This document shows positions 27,698 through 36,357 of a stretch of 64,000 bases of DNA, one piece after another (positions within the stretch are counted from its first letter, which is position 1; every line of letters begins with the position of its first letter). Both the position numbers and the translations under genes were made by a program. Source of the DNA: Mariniphaga sp041687255 (lineage in GTDB: Bacteria > Bacteroidota > Bacteroidia > Bacteroidales > Prolixibacteraceae); assembly GCA_041687255.1 (NCBI GenBank), contig JAWLCL010000005.1, forward strand, positions 124,001 to 188,000. Direction: 5' to 3'. The notes under the pieces were generated by a model, which did not search any database, was not told the DNA's origin, and was given only the letters and a program-made list of their open reading frames with translations.

Positions 27698-28516
27698 TTA
27701 AAACAGTTTGCCCTGTTTACCCAACGGATCTTCCTTACGGCGGTTTCGCCCCATCCCTTCCCGCTTTAAGTCTGTTTTTACAGAAGAATCATATTGGGTA
27801 GTTCCCCCATGCTCAACAGGAATCAACAAATCCCTTCCCTTATTTTTCGGATCCTTAACACGAATGGAAACAGGGTCGGCTTTAAAATCATCTCCCGGAT
27901 AGGGCTTCAGCAATTTTACCACCTCCTCCAGTGGTAACGATTCATCGAGCCACTTTTGTTCATCTTTCCGCTCAAGTATCACGGGCGAACGATGATGCCC
28001 TATTTCACGCGTTTGATTGTTCGCAACGGTGGTGATTATAGAGAATGAATGCACTACCTCACCGGTTGTATTATCAGCCCAGGTATCCCAAATGCCGGCA
28101 AAAGTAAAAACCTCTCCGCTTTCTTTGTGCAGGTGGTACGGTTTGCTGAGCCTTTCCTTTGCAGGACCTTCATAATAACCGTTTGCTATTACCAGGCATC
28201 TTCTCGATTTTATGGCGGTACGAAATGCCGGCTTTTTAACAATGCCCGCTTCACCCTTATAGTTGATGTCGTCTTCCTTGTTATTGTCTCCTTCGGCACG
28301 CGCATTAATCAGGTACATCTGCTTCTTTGCCCAATGCGGTGTCAACCCAAATTTGAAAGCCTGCAATTCATCGGGCTTATTGTTTGTAATAACATAGGCG
28401 TAATCGCCCGGCGATACATTGAAATTATCCTTAACGGTTATTTGAGAAGGGGCTTTTACTCCAAACCGCTTAACAAATAATTCTATATCAATTACCTGAA
28501 CGAACCTTCCACACAT
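27698..28516 (-). CDS. SOS response-associated peptidase (SRAP, YedK/HMCES family)
   Basis: 272 residues. The invariant MCGRF opening provides Cys2, which forms a covalent crosslink to abasic sites in single-stranded DNA. Other conserved segments are INARAE, RRCLVIANGYYEG and the catalytic histidine in GHHRSPVILE. SRAP proteins shield abasic sites from nucleases and translesion synthesis. The gene is convergent with the glycosidase (7-bp gap) and divergent from glutathione peroxidase. All key residues are present. Confidence 0.95.
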   Translation of the reverse strand: MCGRFVQVIDIELFVKRFGVKAPSQITVKDNFNVSPGDYAYVITNNKPDELQAFKFGLTPHWAKKQMYLINARAEGDNNKEDDINYKGEAGIVKKPAFRTAIKSRRCLVIANGYYEGPAKERLSKPYHLHKESGEVFTFAGIWDTWADNTTGEVVHSFSIITTVANNQTREIGHHRSPVILERKDEQKWLDESLPLEEVVKLLKPYPGDDFKADPVSIRVKDPKNKGRDLLIPVEHGGTTQYDSSVKTDLKREGMGRNRRKEDPLGKQGKLF

Positions 28517-28563
28517 ATCAATAAACTATAAATAACAAAATAAAAAAACACTATCTCTAAAAG

Positions 28564-28590
28564 GCACGGTTTACTTGCTGATAACCGTGC
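28564..28590. promoter_or_regulatory. Inverted repeat in divergent SRAP/GPx region
   Basis: Perfect 8-bp arms GCACGGTT and AACCGTGC are separated by 11 bp, about 100 bp upstream of glutathione peroxidase. Its place in a divergent stress-gene promoter region suggests a regulator site, but it could also be a leader hairpin. Confidence 0.35.
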
Positions 28591-28689
28591 AATCTAAAGT
28601 TACCACTTATGGTCTTCACTTTAAAAACTTTTTACCAGTGATTTTGTTTTAGGATTTAATTTTAATATTCAACTAATTTTATTTACAAA

Positions 28690-29226
28690 ATGAAAAACCT
28701 GATTTTAGTAATAAGCTTTATTTTTATGACAACAACCGCATTCAGCCAACAATCGTTTCACGATTTCACTGTTGAAGATATAGAAGGCAATAAATTTGAA
28801 CTCTCAAGCCTTAAAGGGAAAAAGGTGCTTGTAGTGAATACTGCATCAAAATGTGGTCTTACACCGCAGTACGAACAGTTGCAGAAATTATACGACACCT
28901 ATAGTGGTGAGGACTTCACAATCATCGGGTTTCCTGCTAACAATTTTAACGAACAGGAACCCGGCAGTAATGAAGAAATTGCCCAATTTTGCCAAAGAAA
29001 TTACGGAGTTACTTTCCCGATGATGTCAAAAATATCGGTGAAAGGGGACGACAAGCACCCGCTTTACCAATGGCTAACCGAAAAATCGAAAAACGGGGTG
29101 ATGGATTCGGAAGTGGGATGGAATTTTCAAAAATACCTGATTGATGAACAAGGCCGACTGGTTAAAATGTGGGAACCAAAAGTAAAACCCGACGACCAGC
29201 AAATTGTTGACATGATTAAATCCTAA
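28690..29226 (+). CDS. Glutathione peroxidase-family thiol peroxidase, exported
   Basis: 178 residues. A signal peptide (about 1-20, ending TAFSQ) places it in the periplasm. The peroxidatic cysteine is C55 in TASKCGLTPQY, with the family's conserved Gln and Trp in GFPANNFNEQEPG and WNFQKYLI. It reduces peroxides; bacterial Cys-type members normally use thioredoxin-like donors and not glutathione. It precedes a strong terminator and stands alone. Confidence 0.93.
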   Translation: MKNLILVISFIFMTTTAFSQQSFHDFTVEDIEGNKFELSSLKGKKVLVVNTASKCGLTPQYEQLQKLYDTYSGEDFTIIGFPANNFNEQEPGSNEEIAQFCQRNYGVTFPMMSKISVKGDDKHPLYQWLTEKSKNGVMDSEVGWNFQKYLIDEQGRLVKMWEPKVKPDDQQIVDMIKS

Positions 29227-29605
29227 GGTAAGGTCACGCTTTTTGCACCGGAAGCTGAAAGCTTCAAAAAATGGTTTTTGCTCTTAACCTAAAGTTGGCA
29301 GAAACCATTTTTTTTTATGCTAATAAATTACATATGATTGTATATTAAATTTATCTTCCGGAGCAGCCCTGTATGTTAATACTGCGGTAAAATTACGATA
29401 AACATGAGCAATGTATTTTTTTATACTGGAATCGTTTCATAATTTTAAATCGTTTAATAACTGTTGCTGATAGTATTCCGGTTATTTCACTCTGGCTTAA
29501 AGTGTAAGAAGCCAGAAAAGCACAAATGATGAGGGATTCAGTCGATTAACGGGAAGAAGCAACAGGAATTGAATTTATTTTAAAACCGCAATAAAAATTT
29601 GAAGA
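29227..29605. other. 379-bp intergenic region
   Basis: Spacer between glutathione peroxidase and the ferritin-like gene. It contains the terminator at 29267-29317; the rest is AT-rich and no promoter was recognised. Confidence 0.5.
29267..29317 (+). terminator. Intrinsic terminator of glutathione peroxidase
   Basis: Fifteen-bp arms AAAAATGGTTTTTGC (29267-29281) and GCAGAAACCATTTTT (29298-29312) pair with one T-G wobble, followed by a T-run. Confidence 0.8.
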
Positions 29606-30100
29606 ATGAAAGAAAAAAGTATTGAACTGTTAAACGCTGCTGTAGCCGATGAACTTCAGGCTGTACACCAGTATATGTATTTCCATTTCCATTGTGATGA
29701 CCAGGGTTACGATTTGCTGGCAAACCTGTTCAAACGTACCGCCATTCAGGAAATGATACATGTTGAACGTTTAGCCGAACGTATTCTCTTCCTTAAGGGA
29801 GAAGTGAATATGGACTTGGCCGGGGAAGTGAAAAAGATCCATAACGTGAGAGACATGCTGGAAATGGCTGCTCATATGGAAGAAACCAGCGCCCAGGAGT
29901 ATAACGATTGGGCAAACCAGTGTGCACAAAATGCTGATGCCGTTTCGAAGAAGTTGTTCGAATCGCTTGTAGAAGAAGAAGAAGGACATTTCAACCAGTT
30001 TGATGACGAAATGGAAAACCTTAGAAAATTCGGTGATAACTACCTGGCGCTTCAATCCATCGAACGTAGCAAAAGCATTGGCGGCGGCGGAGAAGCTTAA
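29606..30100 (+). CDS. Bacterioferritin-like ferritin-superfamily protein
   Basis: 164 residues. Four-helix ferritin fold with ELQAVHQYMYFHFHC (first metal Glu and His), QEMIHVERLAERI (EMxxxE-type ligands), and LVEEEEGHFNQFDDEME carrying the ExxH ligand pair of helix 4. Probably oxidises and stores iron in the cytoplasm. The Gly-rich tail (IGGGGEA) is unusual but not informative. It ends 45 bp before a strong terminator, so it is monocistronic. Confidence 0.9.
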   Translation: MKEKSIELLNAAVADELQAVHQYMYFHFHCDDQGYDLLANLFKRTAIQEMIHVERLAERILFLKGEVNMDLAGEVKKIHNVRDMLEMAAHMEETSAQEYNDWANQCAQNADAVSKKLFESLVEEEEGHFNQFDDEMENLRKFGDNYLALQSIERSKSIGGGGEA

Positions 30101-30145
30101 AATGCACACTTCCACTAAAGGCTCTATAAAGAGCTAATTACAAGC

Positions 30146-30205
30146 AAGATTGGCAATTAAAATATCTTAAAAAAAGATAGATTTAATTGTCAATCTTTTT
30201 TTTTG
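30146..30205 (+). terminator. Strong intrinsic terminator after the ferritin-like gene
   Basis: Sixteen-bp arms AAGATTGGCAATTAAA (30146-30161) and TTTAATTGTCAATCTT (30182-30197) pair with one wobble. An inner TATCTT/AAGATA extends the stem, and a T-run follows. Confidence 0.85.
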
Positions 30206-30233
30206 TGGAAGTATAATCGAATTAAAAAAAGTC

Positions 30234-30241
30234 TATTTTTG
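30234..30241 (+). promoter_or_regulatory. -7 box upstream of the amidoligase gene
   Basis: TATTTTTG matches the Bacteroidota -7 consensus TAnnTTTG exactly, 36 bp before the GTG start. No well-placed -33 element was seen, so the promoter call is moderate. Confidence 0.5.
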
Positions 30242-30277
30242 ATCCGTTTTTAAATACATAATACAGCGAATTCACAC

Positions 30278-32236
30278 GTGAAGACAATCGTAAGAAAAGC
30301 AACCCCTAAAGACCTTGATTTTTTAGAAAATCTGGAGACCCAATGCTTCCCGAAATTTCAGCAAAGTACACGCCGCGCCATACGGTACAGCATAACCAGC
30401 CCCTTTCAGCAGGTGATTATTGCCGAAATGCAGGAAGGAAAAGAAAAGAAGCCGGTTGGCTCAGTAACATTATACTTATATGCCAAAACCCTCCGGATTT
30501 TTTCAATTGCTGTACTGCCCGAATTGCAGGGCAGAGGCATTGGAAAACAGTTGCTGGAGTACATTATGGTGTTTGCCCGCTCGAAAAAAGCCAGCCGTAT
30601 ATCGCTTGAAGCCCGGCAATCGGACCCGCAACTGGTAAAGTTTTATCAACAGGCAGGTTTTAAAATCACAGAAGAACTTCCGGATTACTACACCAAAGAT
30701 GAACATGGATACCGCATGATCCTGCATCTTGATGAAGCAGTTGAAAAACAAAACATATCGAACATTATAATTGTGCGGAATCCTAAAAGCTGGAACCTTC
30801 CGATTGATGGAGTAAAAGTGGTATCGTCAAGAAGTTATATAACCGATACCGAGTTCCAGTCGTTGAAGAACGTGCGTATCTTCAACCTCAGCAACTCCTA
30901 TCAGTATCAGAAAATGGGATACTACGTATCGCTGCTGGCTTCAGCACGCGACCACCGCGTAATTCCAAACGTTACCACACTTCGCGACTTCAGCAGCCTG
31001 TCGCTTATCCGGTCACTGTCGGGGTATATCGATGAGGATATTCAAAAGACCCTGAAAAATGTGGAAGGCAACAAGATTAGCATTTACATCTACTTCAGCC
31101 AGTCGGTAAATCCAAAGTACCGGCAATTGGCCCAGAAACTGTATCACCTGTTTGAAGCTCCGCTGCTTCAAATCGATTTTGTTAGAACCACCGAAAAGTG
31201 GATGATCCAAAAGGTAACCCCGCTTAGCCTTAAAAAAGTCAACCCCGACCACCTGGATAAGGTGCAGGAATTTGCAAAAGACTACTTCTCGAAAAAACGA
31301 TTCAGCCGCCCGCGCTTTAAGAATTACAAGTACGATTTGGCAATACTGGTAAACCCGAAGGAGAAAAATCCCCCATCCTGCCCCGATGCGCTTCAGAATT
31401 TTAAAAAAGCCGCTGAAAAGAATGGCTTCTATGTGGAATTTATTACAAAGGAGGATTTCAGCCAGCTTACCGAATTTGATGCTTTGTTCATTAGGGAAAC
31501 CACCAGTGTTAACAACCATACCTACCATTTCTCACGAACGGCATATGCCGAAGGATTGGTTGTAATTGACGACCCCTGGTCCATCCTGCGTTGCTCAAAT
31601 AAGATTTTCCAGAACGAACGCATGAAGCAAAACAAAATAAAAACCCCTGCTACACTGGTACTCTCGAAATCGAATTACAGCGAATCGAAACCGGTTAACC
31701 TGAACTTTCCACTTGTTTTGAAGCAACCCGACAGCGCCTTTTCCCTGGGCGTTGAAAAAGTGAATAACAAAGAAGAACTGAATACATCTCTTAAGAAGCT
31801 CTTTAAGTTGTCGGACCTGGTGATTGTCCAGGAGTTTATGCCCTCTGAATTTGACTGGCGGATAGGTGTGCTCGACCAGGCACCATTGTATGCCTGCAAA
31901 TATTACATGGCTAAAGACCACTGGCAGATTTACGACTGGAGCAGCCAAAACAATGAAAACTTCGGCAAATCGGAAACCGTTCCCCTGGAAAATGTTCCCG
32001 AAATTGTAGTTAAAACAGCAGTGAAAGCTGCTTCTCTTATCGGTGATGGATTGTATGGCGTCGACCTGAAAATGATTGATGGTGAAGTTTATGTCATAGA
32101 GGTGAATGATAATCCAAACATCGATGAAGGCATTGAAGATGTTGTTCTGAAAGATGAATTGTACAACCGCATTATGAAGTCAATATTCAACCGGATAGAG
32201 ATCAACCGGAACATTGCCCAGTTTGTAACCGTCTGA
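30278..32236 (+). CDS. GNAT acetyltransferase - RLAN - RimK-like ATP-grasp ligase fusion
   Basis: 652 residues from a GTG start. Residues 1-150 are a GNAT domain with the acetyl-CoA loop VLPELQGRGIGKQLL. Residues about 170-330 match the RLAN (RimK-like ATP-grasp N-terminal) domain, including YYVSLLASARDHRVIPNVTT. Residues about 430-635 are an ATP-grasp domain with LVLKQPDSAFSLGVEKV, VQEFMPSEFDWRIGV and metal-binding VYVIEVNDNPNID. Such amidoligases join an amino group to a carboxylate with ATP; the GNAT could acetylate the product or a precursor. The gene has its own -7 box and is followed after 163 bp by a radical SAM gene. The substrate is unknown. Confidence 0.92.
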   Translation: MKTIVRKATPKDLDFLENLETQCFPKFQQSTRRAIRYSITSPFQQVIIAEMQEGKEKKPVGSVTLYLYAKTLRIFSIAVLPELQGRGIGKQLLEYIMVFARSKKASRISLEARQSDPQLVKFYQQAGFKITEELPDYYTKDEHGYRMILHLDEAVEKQNISNIIIVRNPKSWNLPIDGVKVVSSRSYITDTEFQSLKNVRIFNLSNSYQYQKMGYYVSLLASARDHRVIPNVTTLRDFSSLSLIRSLSGYIDEDIQKTLKNVEGNKISIYIYFSQSVNPKYRQLAQKLYHLFEAPLLQIDFVRTTEKWMIQKVTPLSLKKVNPDHLDKVQEFAKDYFSKKRFSRPRFKNYKYDLAILVNPKEKNPPSCPDALQNFKKAAEKNGFYVEFITKEDFSQLTEFDALFIRETTSVNNHTYHFSRTAYAEGLVVIDDPWSILRCSNKIFQNERMKQNKIKTPATLVLSKSNYSESKPVNLNFPLVLKQPDSAFSLGVEKVNNKEELNTSLKKLFKLSDLVIVQEFMPSEFDWRIGVLDQAPLYACKYYMAKDHWQIYDWSSQNNENFGKSETVPLENVPEIVVKTAVKAASLIGDGLYGVDLKMIDGEVYVIEVNDNPNIDEGIEDVVLKDELYNRIMKSIFNRIEINRNIAQFVTV

Positions 32237-32399
32237 TTTATTCCTCAATAATGAAACATCAGGTTACAACAGGCAATCATTGCTATTTTCAGGCTGCATC
32301 CTTTTTGCTGTTCCTTTATGTTTTTTCTGAATTCTAAAAACTACTTTCCCTTCCCACACATTGAGTTTGAGTGTTATTGTTTTATTATTTAAAGCATAA

Positions 32400-33644
32400 A
32401 TGGAACCGTACAACAAATACCTGAACAGCCTTTTAAATAAAAACCGTGTGCAGTTTGCAGATTCTTCAGAAATCAGATGGCTTAACAGTTTCCAGGCCAT
32501 GGAAGCACAGGAACAAAGAAACCTGTTAACTGCTGACAAAGAACAAGGTTGGCTCTTTAAACAAACAAAACCGTATCATAATGGCATATCACCGGGGTGC
32601 AGGCTTTGCGGGCAAGGACGCTGGAGCTGTCTTTTTATAACCAACAAATGCAACGCGAACTGCTTTTACTGCCCTGCTCCTCAGTTAAAAGACGAAACAC
32701 CTGCAACCCAAAGTCTTACTTTCGACACCGCGGAAAGTTATGCCGGTTACATTAACCGCTTAGGCTTCAAAGGAGTCAGCTTTAGCGGCGGAGAACCGTT
32801 GCTGTTTTTTGAGCGGACACTGCACTACCTGAAAACCGTTCGTCAGTTGTGCTCGCCTGGTTTGTACATATGGATGTATACCAACGGGATACTGGCCTCC
32901 GAAGAAAAGTTCCGGCTGCTGGCGGAAGCCGGCCTCGATGAAATCAGGTTCGATATCGGCGCAACAGGCTACCGGCTCGATAAAGTGAAGATGGCAAAGG
33001 GTATCATTCCAAATGTAACCATTGAAATTCCTGCCGTGCCGGAGAAAAAGCAAAAGCTGAAGCAGCTGCTGCCGGAAATGATTGAAGCCGGTGTCACCAA
33101 TCTGAACCTGCACCAGCTAAGGCTTACAAAGCACAATGCACCAAAATTGCTAAAGCAGAATTATACCTTTATAGCGGCCGAACAACCCGTGGTTTTAGGT
33201 TCCGAACTGGCTGCACTGGAAATCGTTGACTATGCCCGGAATAACAACTTCAAACTGGGAATCAATTACTGTTCGTTCTACTTCAAAAATCGTTACCAAC
33301 CTGCAGGCTTTCGCAAAATTCTGGCAGAGGCAGTTGCAACTCCGGGACAAGTTATAACCGAAAAAGGTTTCATCAGGGAATATAACGACAATTCAATCGG
33401 CTATAAAGCCCTGGTGATTACTGAAAAGGAAGTGCCGGGAAACAACGCCGTCAAACTGGAACTGCCACACAAAACCTGCTTCATAAGAGCAGAAACAGCA
33501 ATGGCCCTGCAGCAACTCGATGTTGAGATGAAAAAGCAGGTGGATGCTTTGTTGCTAAATGAACCTCATGAAATTCCTGCCGACGACTTTTTGTTCCGAA
33601 TCTGGCAGATGGAGTACATCGAAAAAGGATTGAGGGATTACTAG
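32400..33644 (+). CDS. Radical SAM protein with extra N-terminal cysteine cluster
   Basis: 414 residues. The [4Fe-4S]-SAM motif is C84, C88, C91 (CNANCFYC), with a GGEPL SAM-binding segment. Three more cysteines precede it at 67, 70 and 77 (PGCRLCGQGRWSC), which could be structural or bind an auxiliary cluster. The layout resembles COG2108-type proteins related to pyruvate formate-lyase activase, but I cannot name the reaction. It is encoded 163 bp after the GNAT-RLAN-RimK gene in the same direction, suggesting one pathway. There is no signal peptide. Confidence 0.88.
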   Translation: MEPYNKYLNSLLNKNRVQFADSSEIRWLNSFQAMEAQEQRNLLTADKEQGWLFKQTKPYHNGISPGCRLCGQGRWSCLFITNKCNANCFYCPAPQLKDETPATQSLTFDTAESYAGYINRLGFKGVSFSGGEPLLFFERTLHYLKTVRQLCSPGLYIWMYTNGILASEEKFRLLAEAGLDEIRFDIGATGYRLDKVKMAKGIIPNVTIEIPAVPEKKQKLKQLLPEMIEAGVTNLNLHQLRLTKHNAPKLLKQNYTFIAAEQPVVLGSELAALEIVDYARNNNFKLGINYCSFYFKNRYQPAGFRKILAEAVATPGQVITEKGFIREYNDNSIGYKALVITEKEVPGNNAVKLELPHKTCFIRAETAMALQQLDVEMKKQVDALLLNEPHEIPADDFLFRIWQMEYIEKGLRDY

Positions 33645-33680
33645 TCAGTAATTTCAAAGATTGTTATTCATAATACCTTC

Positions 33681-33757
33681 TTCGGATCAAATTCGGATCA
33701 AATTCGCAATTTTGCGACTTTACTCCGAATTTGGTACGACTTTGGTCCGAGTTTGAC
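33681..33757. repeat. 11-bp-periodic palindromic array, copy C (variant unit)
   Basis: Two left units CGGATCAAATT (33683-33704) lead to a centre CGCAATTTTGCG, then right units such as ACTTTGGTCCG follow at the same 11-bp step. Arms 33682-33709 and 33712-33739 pair at 23 of 28 positions. The right side runs about one unit further. The unit sequence differs from arrays A and B, but the left flank (ACCTTC then GATCAAA) resembles theirs. The build is the same. Confidence 0.75.
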
Positions 33758-33884
33758 ATGGTCTTTTTCAGAGGAAGAAATAACTTTTAGATGCACCATT
33801 ATACTTCCTTAAAAACACTTTCGCCTCCGGATAAACAGGAACGAAAAGCCAGACGCATAAAACAATATGTCTGTTGGATAGCAT

Positions 33885-33935
33885 AAAAAAATAAGAGGTT
33901 TCTGCAGACTTCATAACCTGCAAAAACCTCTTATT
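33885..33935. terminator. Bidirectional intrinsic terminator
   Basis: Arms AATAAGAGGTTTCTGCAG and CTGCAAAAACCTCTTATT pair with one mismatch and a short loop. On the minus strand the stem is followed by a run of T, so it ends the S46 peptidase transcript; it can also stop plus-strand readthrough. Confidence 0.85.
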
Positions 33936-33977
33936 CATTGATATGCTCAGAAAACTTGTACTAAACCGAGCTCTTAC

Positions 33978-36158
33978 CTACTGTATATCTTCAGTTACCT
34001 GATATTTTGCCCCTACAAGTTCCATCTCATCAAGCAGGTAACCTGCCCCGGCAAACTTGTCGATAATGAAAAGTGCGTAGCGGATATCGATAGCAATGTT
34101 TCGGCTCATCTGCGGGTCGTACATGATGTCGCTCATGGTGCTTTCCCATACCCTATCGAAATTCACCCCTATTAAATGGCCTTTGGCATTGACAATAGGG
34201 CTGCCTGAATTACCTCCGGTGGTATGGTTTGATGCCAGAAAGCAAACAGGCAGGTATCCTTCTTCGGTTTTGTACATGCCAAAATCACGGGTTTCATATA
34301 AATCACGAAGCTTTTGGGGAACGTTGTAATCGTACACCAATGGATTATCTTTCTGCATAATGCCTTCCAGTGTGGTGTAGTGGATGTATTTTACACCGTC
34401 TCTTGGCTGATAACCTTCCACCTTTCCATAAGCAACGCGAAGCGTAAGGTTGGCATCGGGATACAGCGGTTCCCCTTCTTCCATCTCCATTATCCCCGCC
34501 ATGTATATTTTCATGTTCTCGTTTATCCTGCTGTTGATTTTTTCCAGTACCGGCTTTATTTCTGTTTCATAATGAAAGTTCAGCCGGTTATAAACCTCTA
34601 CAACTGGGTCTTTTCTTAACCTTAGCAACTCTTTATGATTGCCTTCCTTAACAATTACCTGCAGGGTCTGCATATCGGTTAGCACCGATTTACGGTAAAG
34701 TTTCCGCACCAGATTATCCGCGCCATACTTACCAATAACCTGCGTGAAATGTTCAGGAACCCATACCGGCTGCAAATCATTATTCAATACCGGCAGTAAG
34801 GTTTCAAACAGCCTTTCATCGGTAGGCTGATTATAATCCTTAAAGAAAGCGGGAATTCGCTTTTCCAGGGCCAGAAGTTGAGCTTCCGCAATTTTAGTTT
34901 GTCCATTTTCAATATTGTTGATTATATTGTTCAAACGAGCTGCCAAATCGAAAATCTCGACCCCCCTCAGTACAATCTCCGAATAATAATCCGATGCTTT
35001 AACAACCTCCTGATAAGCTGAATAGAGCGAGTCAAAATTTTCGAATACCGGCCGGTATTCTTTTTCCCAGGTGCCGTTGGCCACTGCCCAGTTTTTAAAT
35101 TCCCTTTCGAATTCCAGTTTTTTTTCAACTGCATTGAGCCGTTGCAAACCAAGAATTTCGCCCTGCCATTTTTTCCAGGCATTGCTTATGGATGCATATT
35201 TTGCCGCGTATTGAATCCTTACGACGGGATCAGCCTCCATATCGGCGCCAATTATTTCCAACTTTTTATCGCGGATTGCCACCCGGTCGGGGTCGCGTTG
35301 GTTCATAATAATATCCACCTCATGGGAGGGAATATATTGCATAGTGCTGCCGGGGTTTCCAAAAACCATTGTGAAATCGCCGGGTTCAATGCCTTCAAGC
35401 GATATTGGAAAGTATTTTTTCGGTTTAAAGGGCACATTATCGGGTGAATAATCGGCCGGTTCATTGTCTTTTCCGGCATATACCCTGAACAGTGAAAAGT
35501 CGCCGGTATGGCGCGGCCACATCCAGTTGTCGGTATCGCCACCAAATTTGCCGATGGCTGAAGGAGGTGCTCCTACCAGCCTTACATCGCGGTAGACCTT
35601 GTACACATAAAGGAAATATTGATTGCCGTAGAAAAGAGGTTTTACCTGTGTGAAATATTTACCTTTTTCTGAAGCCTCTCTTTCGATCCCTCTGGTGTTG
35701 GCTTTTATTCTTTCTTCTCTTTCTTCTGTTTCCAGTACTTCAGTACCTTCCAGCACCTCGTCGGTAACATCTTCCATATATTCCAGAAAACGAACCGTCA
35801 GTCCCGGATTAGGCAACTCCTCTCCCCTGCTCATGGCCCAGTAACCATTGGTCAGGTAATCGTTTTCAATGGAGCTGTGAGACTGTATCTGCCGGTAACC
35901 GCAATGGTGGTTGGTGATGAGCAGGCCTTCTTCGGAAATCATTTCTCCGGTACATCCTCCACCAAACACAACCACGGCATCTTTCATGCTGGCATTGTTG
36001 ATATCATAAATATCCCCGGCCGTTAATTCAAAGCCCATCTCCTGCATCTCTGCCAGGTTATATTTTTCAAGCAAGAGCGGAATCCACATCCCCTCTTTGG
36101 CTTTTAAATGTCCAGATGAAAGGATAAACAAAACAAAAAGAAGTACCTTATGCCTCAT
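33978..36158 (-). CDS. dpp11: S46 dipeptidyl-peptidase, DPP11-type
   Basis: 726 residues from the ATG at 36158; an upstream ATG at 36230 would break the signal peptide. The mature enzyme is periplasmic. The serine triad of S46 peptidases is visible: His in TNHHCGY (H85), Asp in PRHTGDFS and Ser in TTGGNSGSP. Eighteen residues after the serine, where DPP7 has Gly and DPP11 has Arg, this protein reads NFDRVWE. The Arg predicts specificity for Asp/Glu at P1, so DPP11-like release of dipeptides from proteins. It ends in a strong terminator and is monocistronic. Confidence 0.93.
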   Translation of the reverse strand: MRHKVLLFVLFILSSGHLKAKEGMWIPLLLEKYNLAEMQEMGFELTAGDIYDINNASMKDAVVVFGGGCTGEMISEEGLLITNHHCGYRQIQSHSSIENDYLTNGYWAMSRGEELPNPGLTVRFLEYMEDVTDEVLEGTEVLETEEREERIKANTRGIEREASEKGKYFTQVKPLFYGNQYFLYVYKVYRDVRLVGAPPSAIGKFGGDTDNWMWPRHTGDFSLFRVYAGKDNEPADYSPDNVPFKPKKYFPISLEGIEPGDFTMVFGNPGSTMQYIPSHEVDIIMNQRDPDRVAIRDKKLEIIGADMEADPVVRIQYAAKYASISNAWKKWQGEILGLQRLNAVEKKLEFEREFKNWAVANGTWEKEYRPVFENFDSLYSAYQEVVKASDYYSEIVLRGVEIFDLAARLNNIINNIENGQTKIAEAQLLALEKRIPAFFKDYNQPTDERLFETLLPVLNNDLQPVWVPEHFTQVIGKYGADNLVRKLYRKSVLTDMQTLQVIVKEGNHKELLRLRKDPVVEVYNRLNFHYETEIKPVLEKINSRINENMKIYMAGIMEMEEGEPLYPDANLTLRVAYGKVEGYQPRDGVKYIHYTTLEGIMQKDNPLVYDYNVPQKLRDLYETRDFGMYKTEEGYLPVCFLASNHTTGGNSGSPIVNAKGHLIGVNFDRVWESTMSDIMYDPQMSRNIAIDIRYALFIIDKFAGAGYLLDEMELVGAKYQVTEDIQ

Positions 36159-36357
36159 TGATTTTAGTTTTTTATAATTATGACAGACAAAAATAAAAAA
36201 AAGTAAATGGGACAAAGAGAAGATGCTCAAGGTTTCATTTTCATTAACAAATATTGGTCTACAGGCTAATAAATGGGGGTCTGCTGGCCGGAATGGCCAG
36301 CTGTCGATTTAATTATTGTCAAACAAATCGTTAACAGAAACTACGTGATTAAAAATG

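Larger units (their letters stand above)
33645..33977. other. 333-bp convergent intergenic region
   Basis: Between radical SAM (plus) and S46 peptidase (minus). It contains palindromic array C and a strong bidirectional terminator; no gene was seen. Confidence 0.6.

Noticed and set aside
29227..29605. A possible small RNA in the gap before the ferritin-like gene
   Set aside because: Only a terminator hairpin is visible; no promoter or second structure supports a separate transcript.
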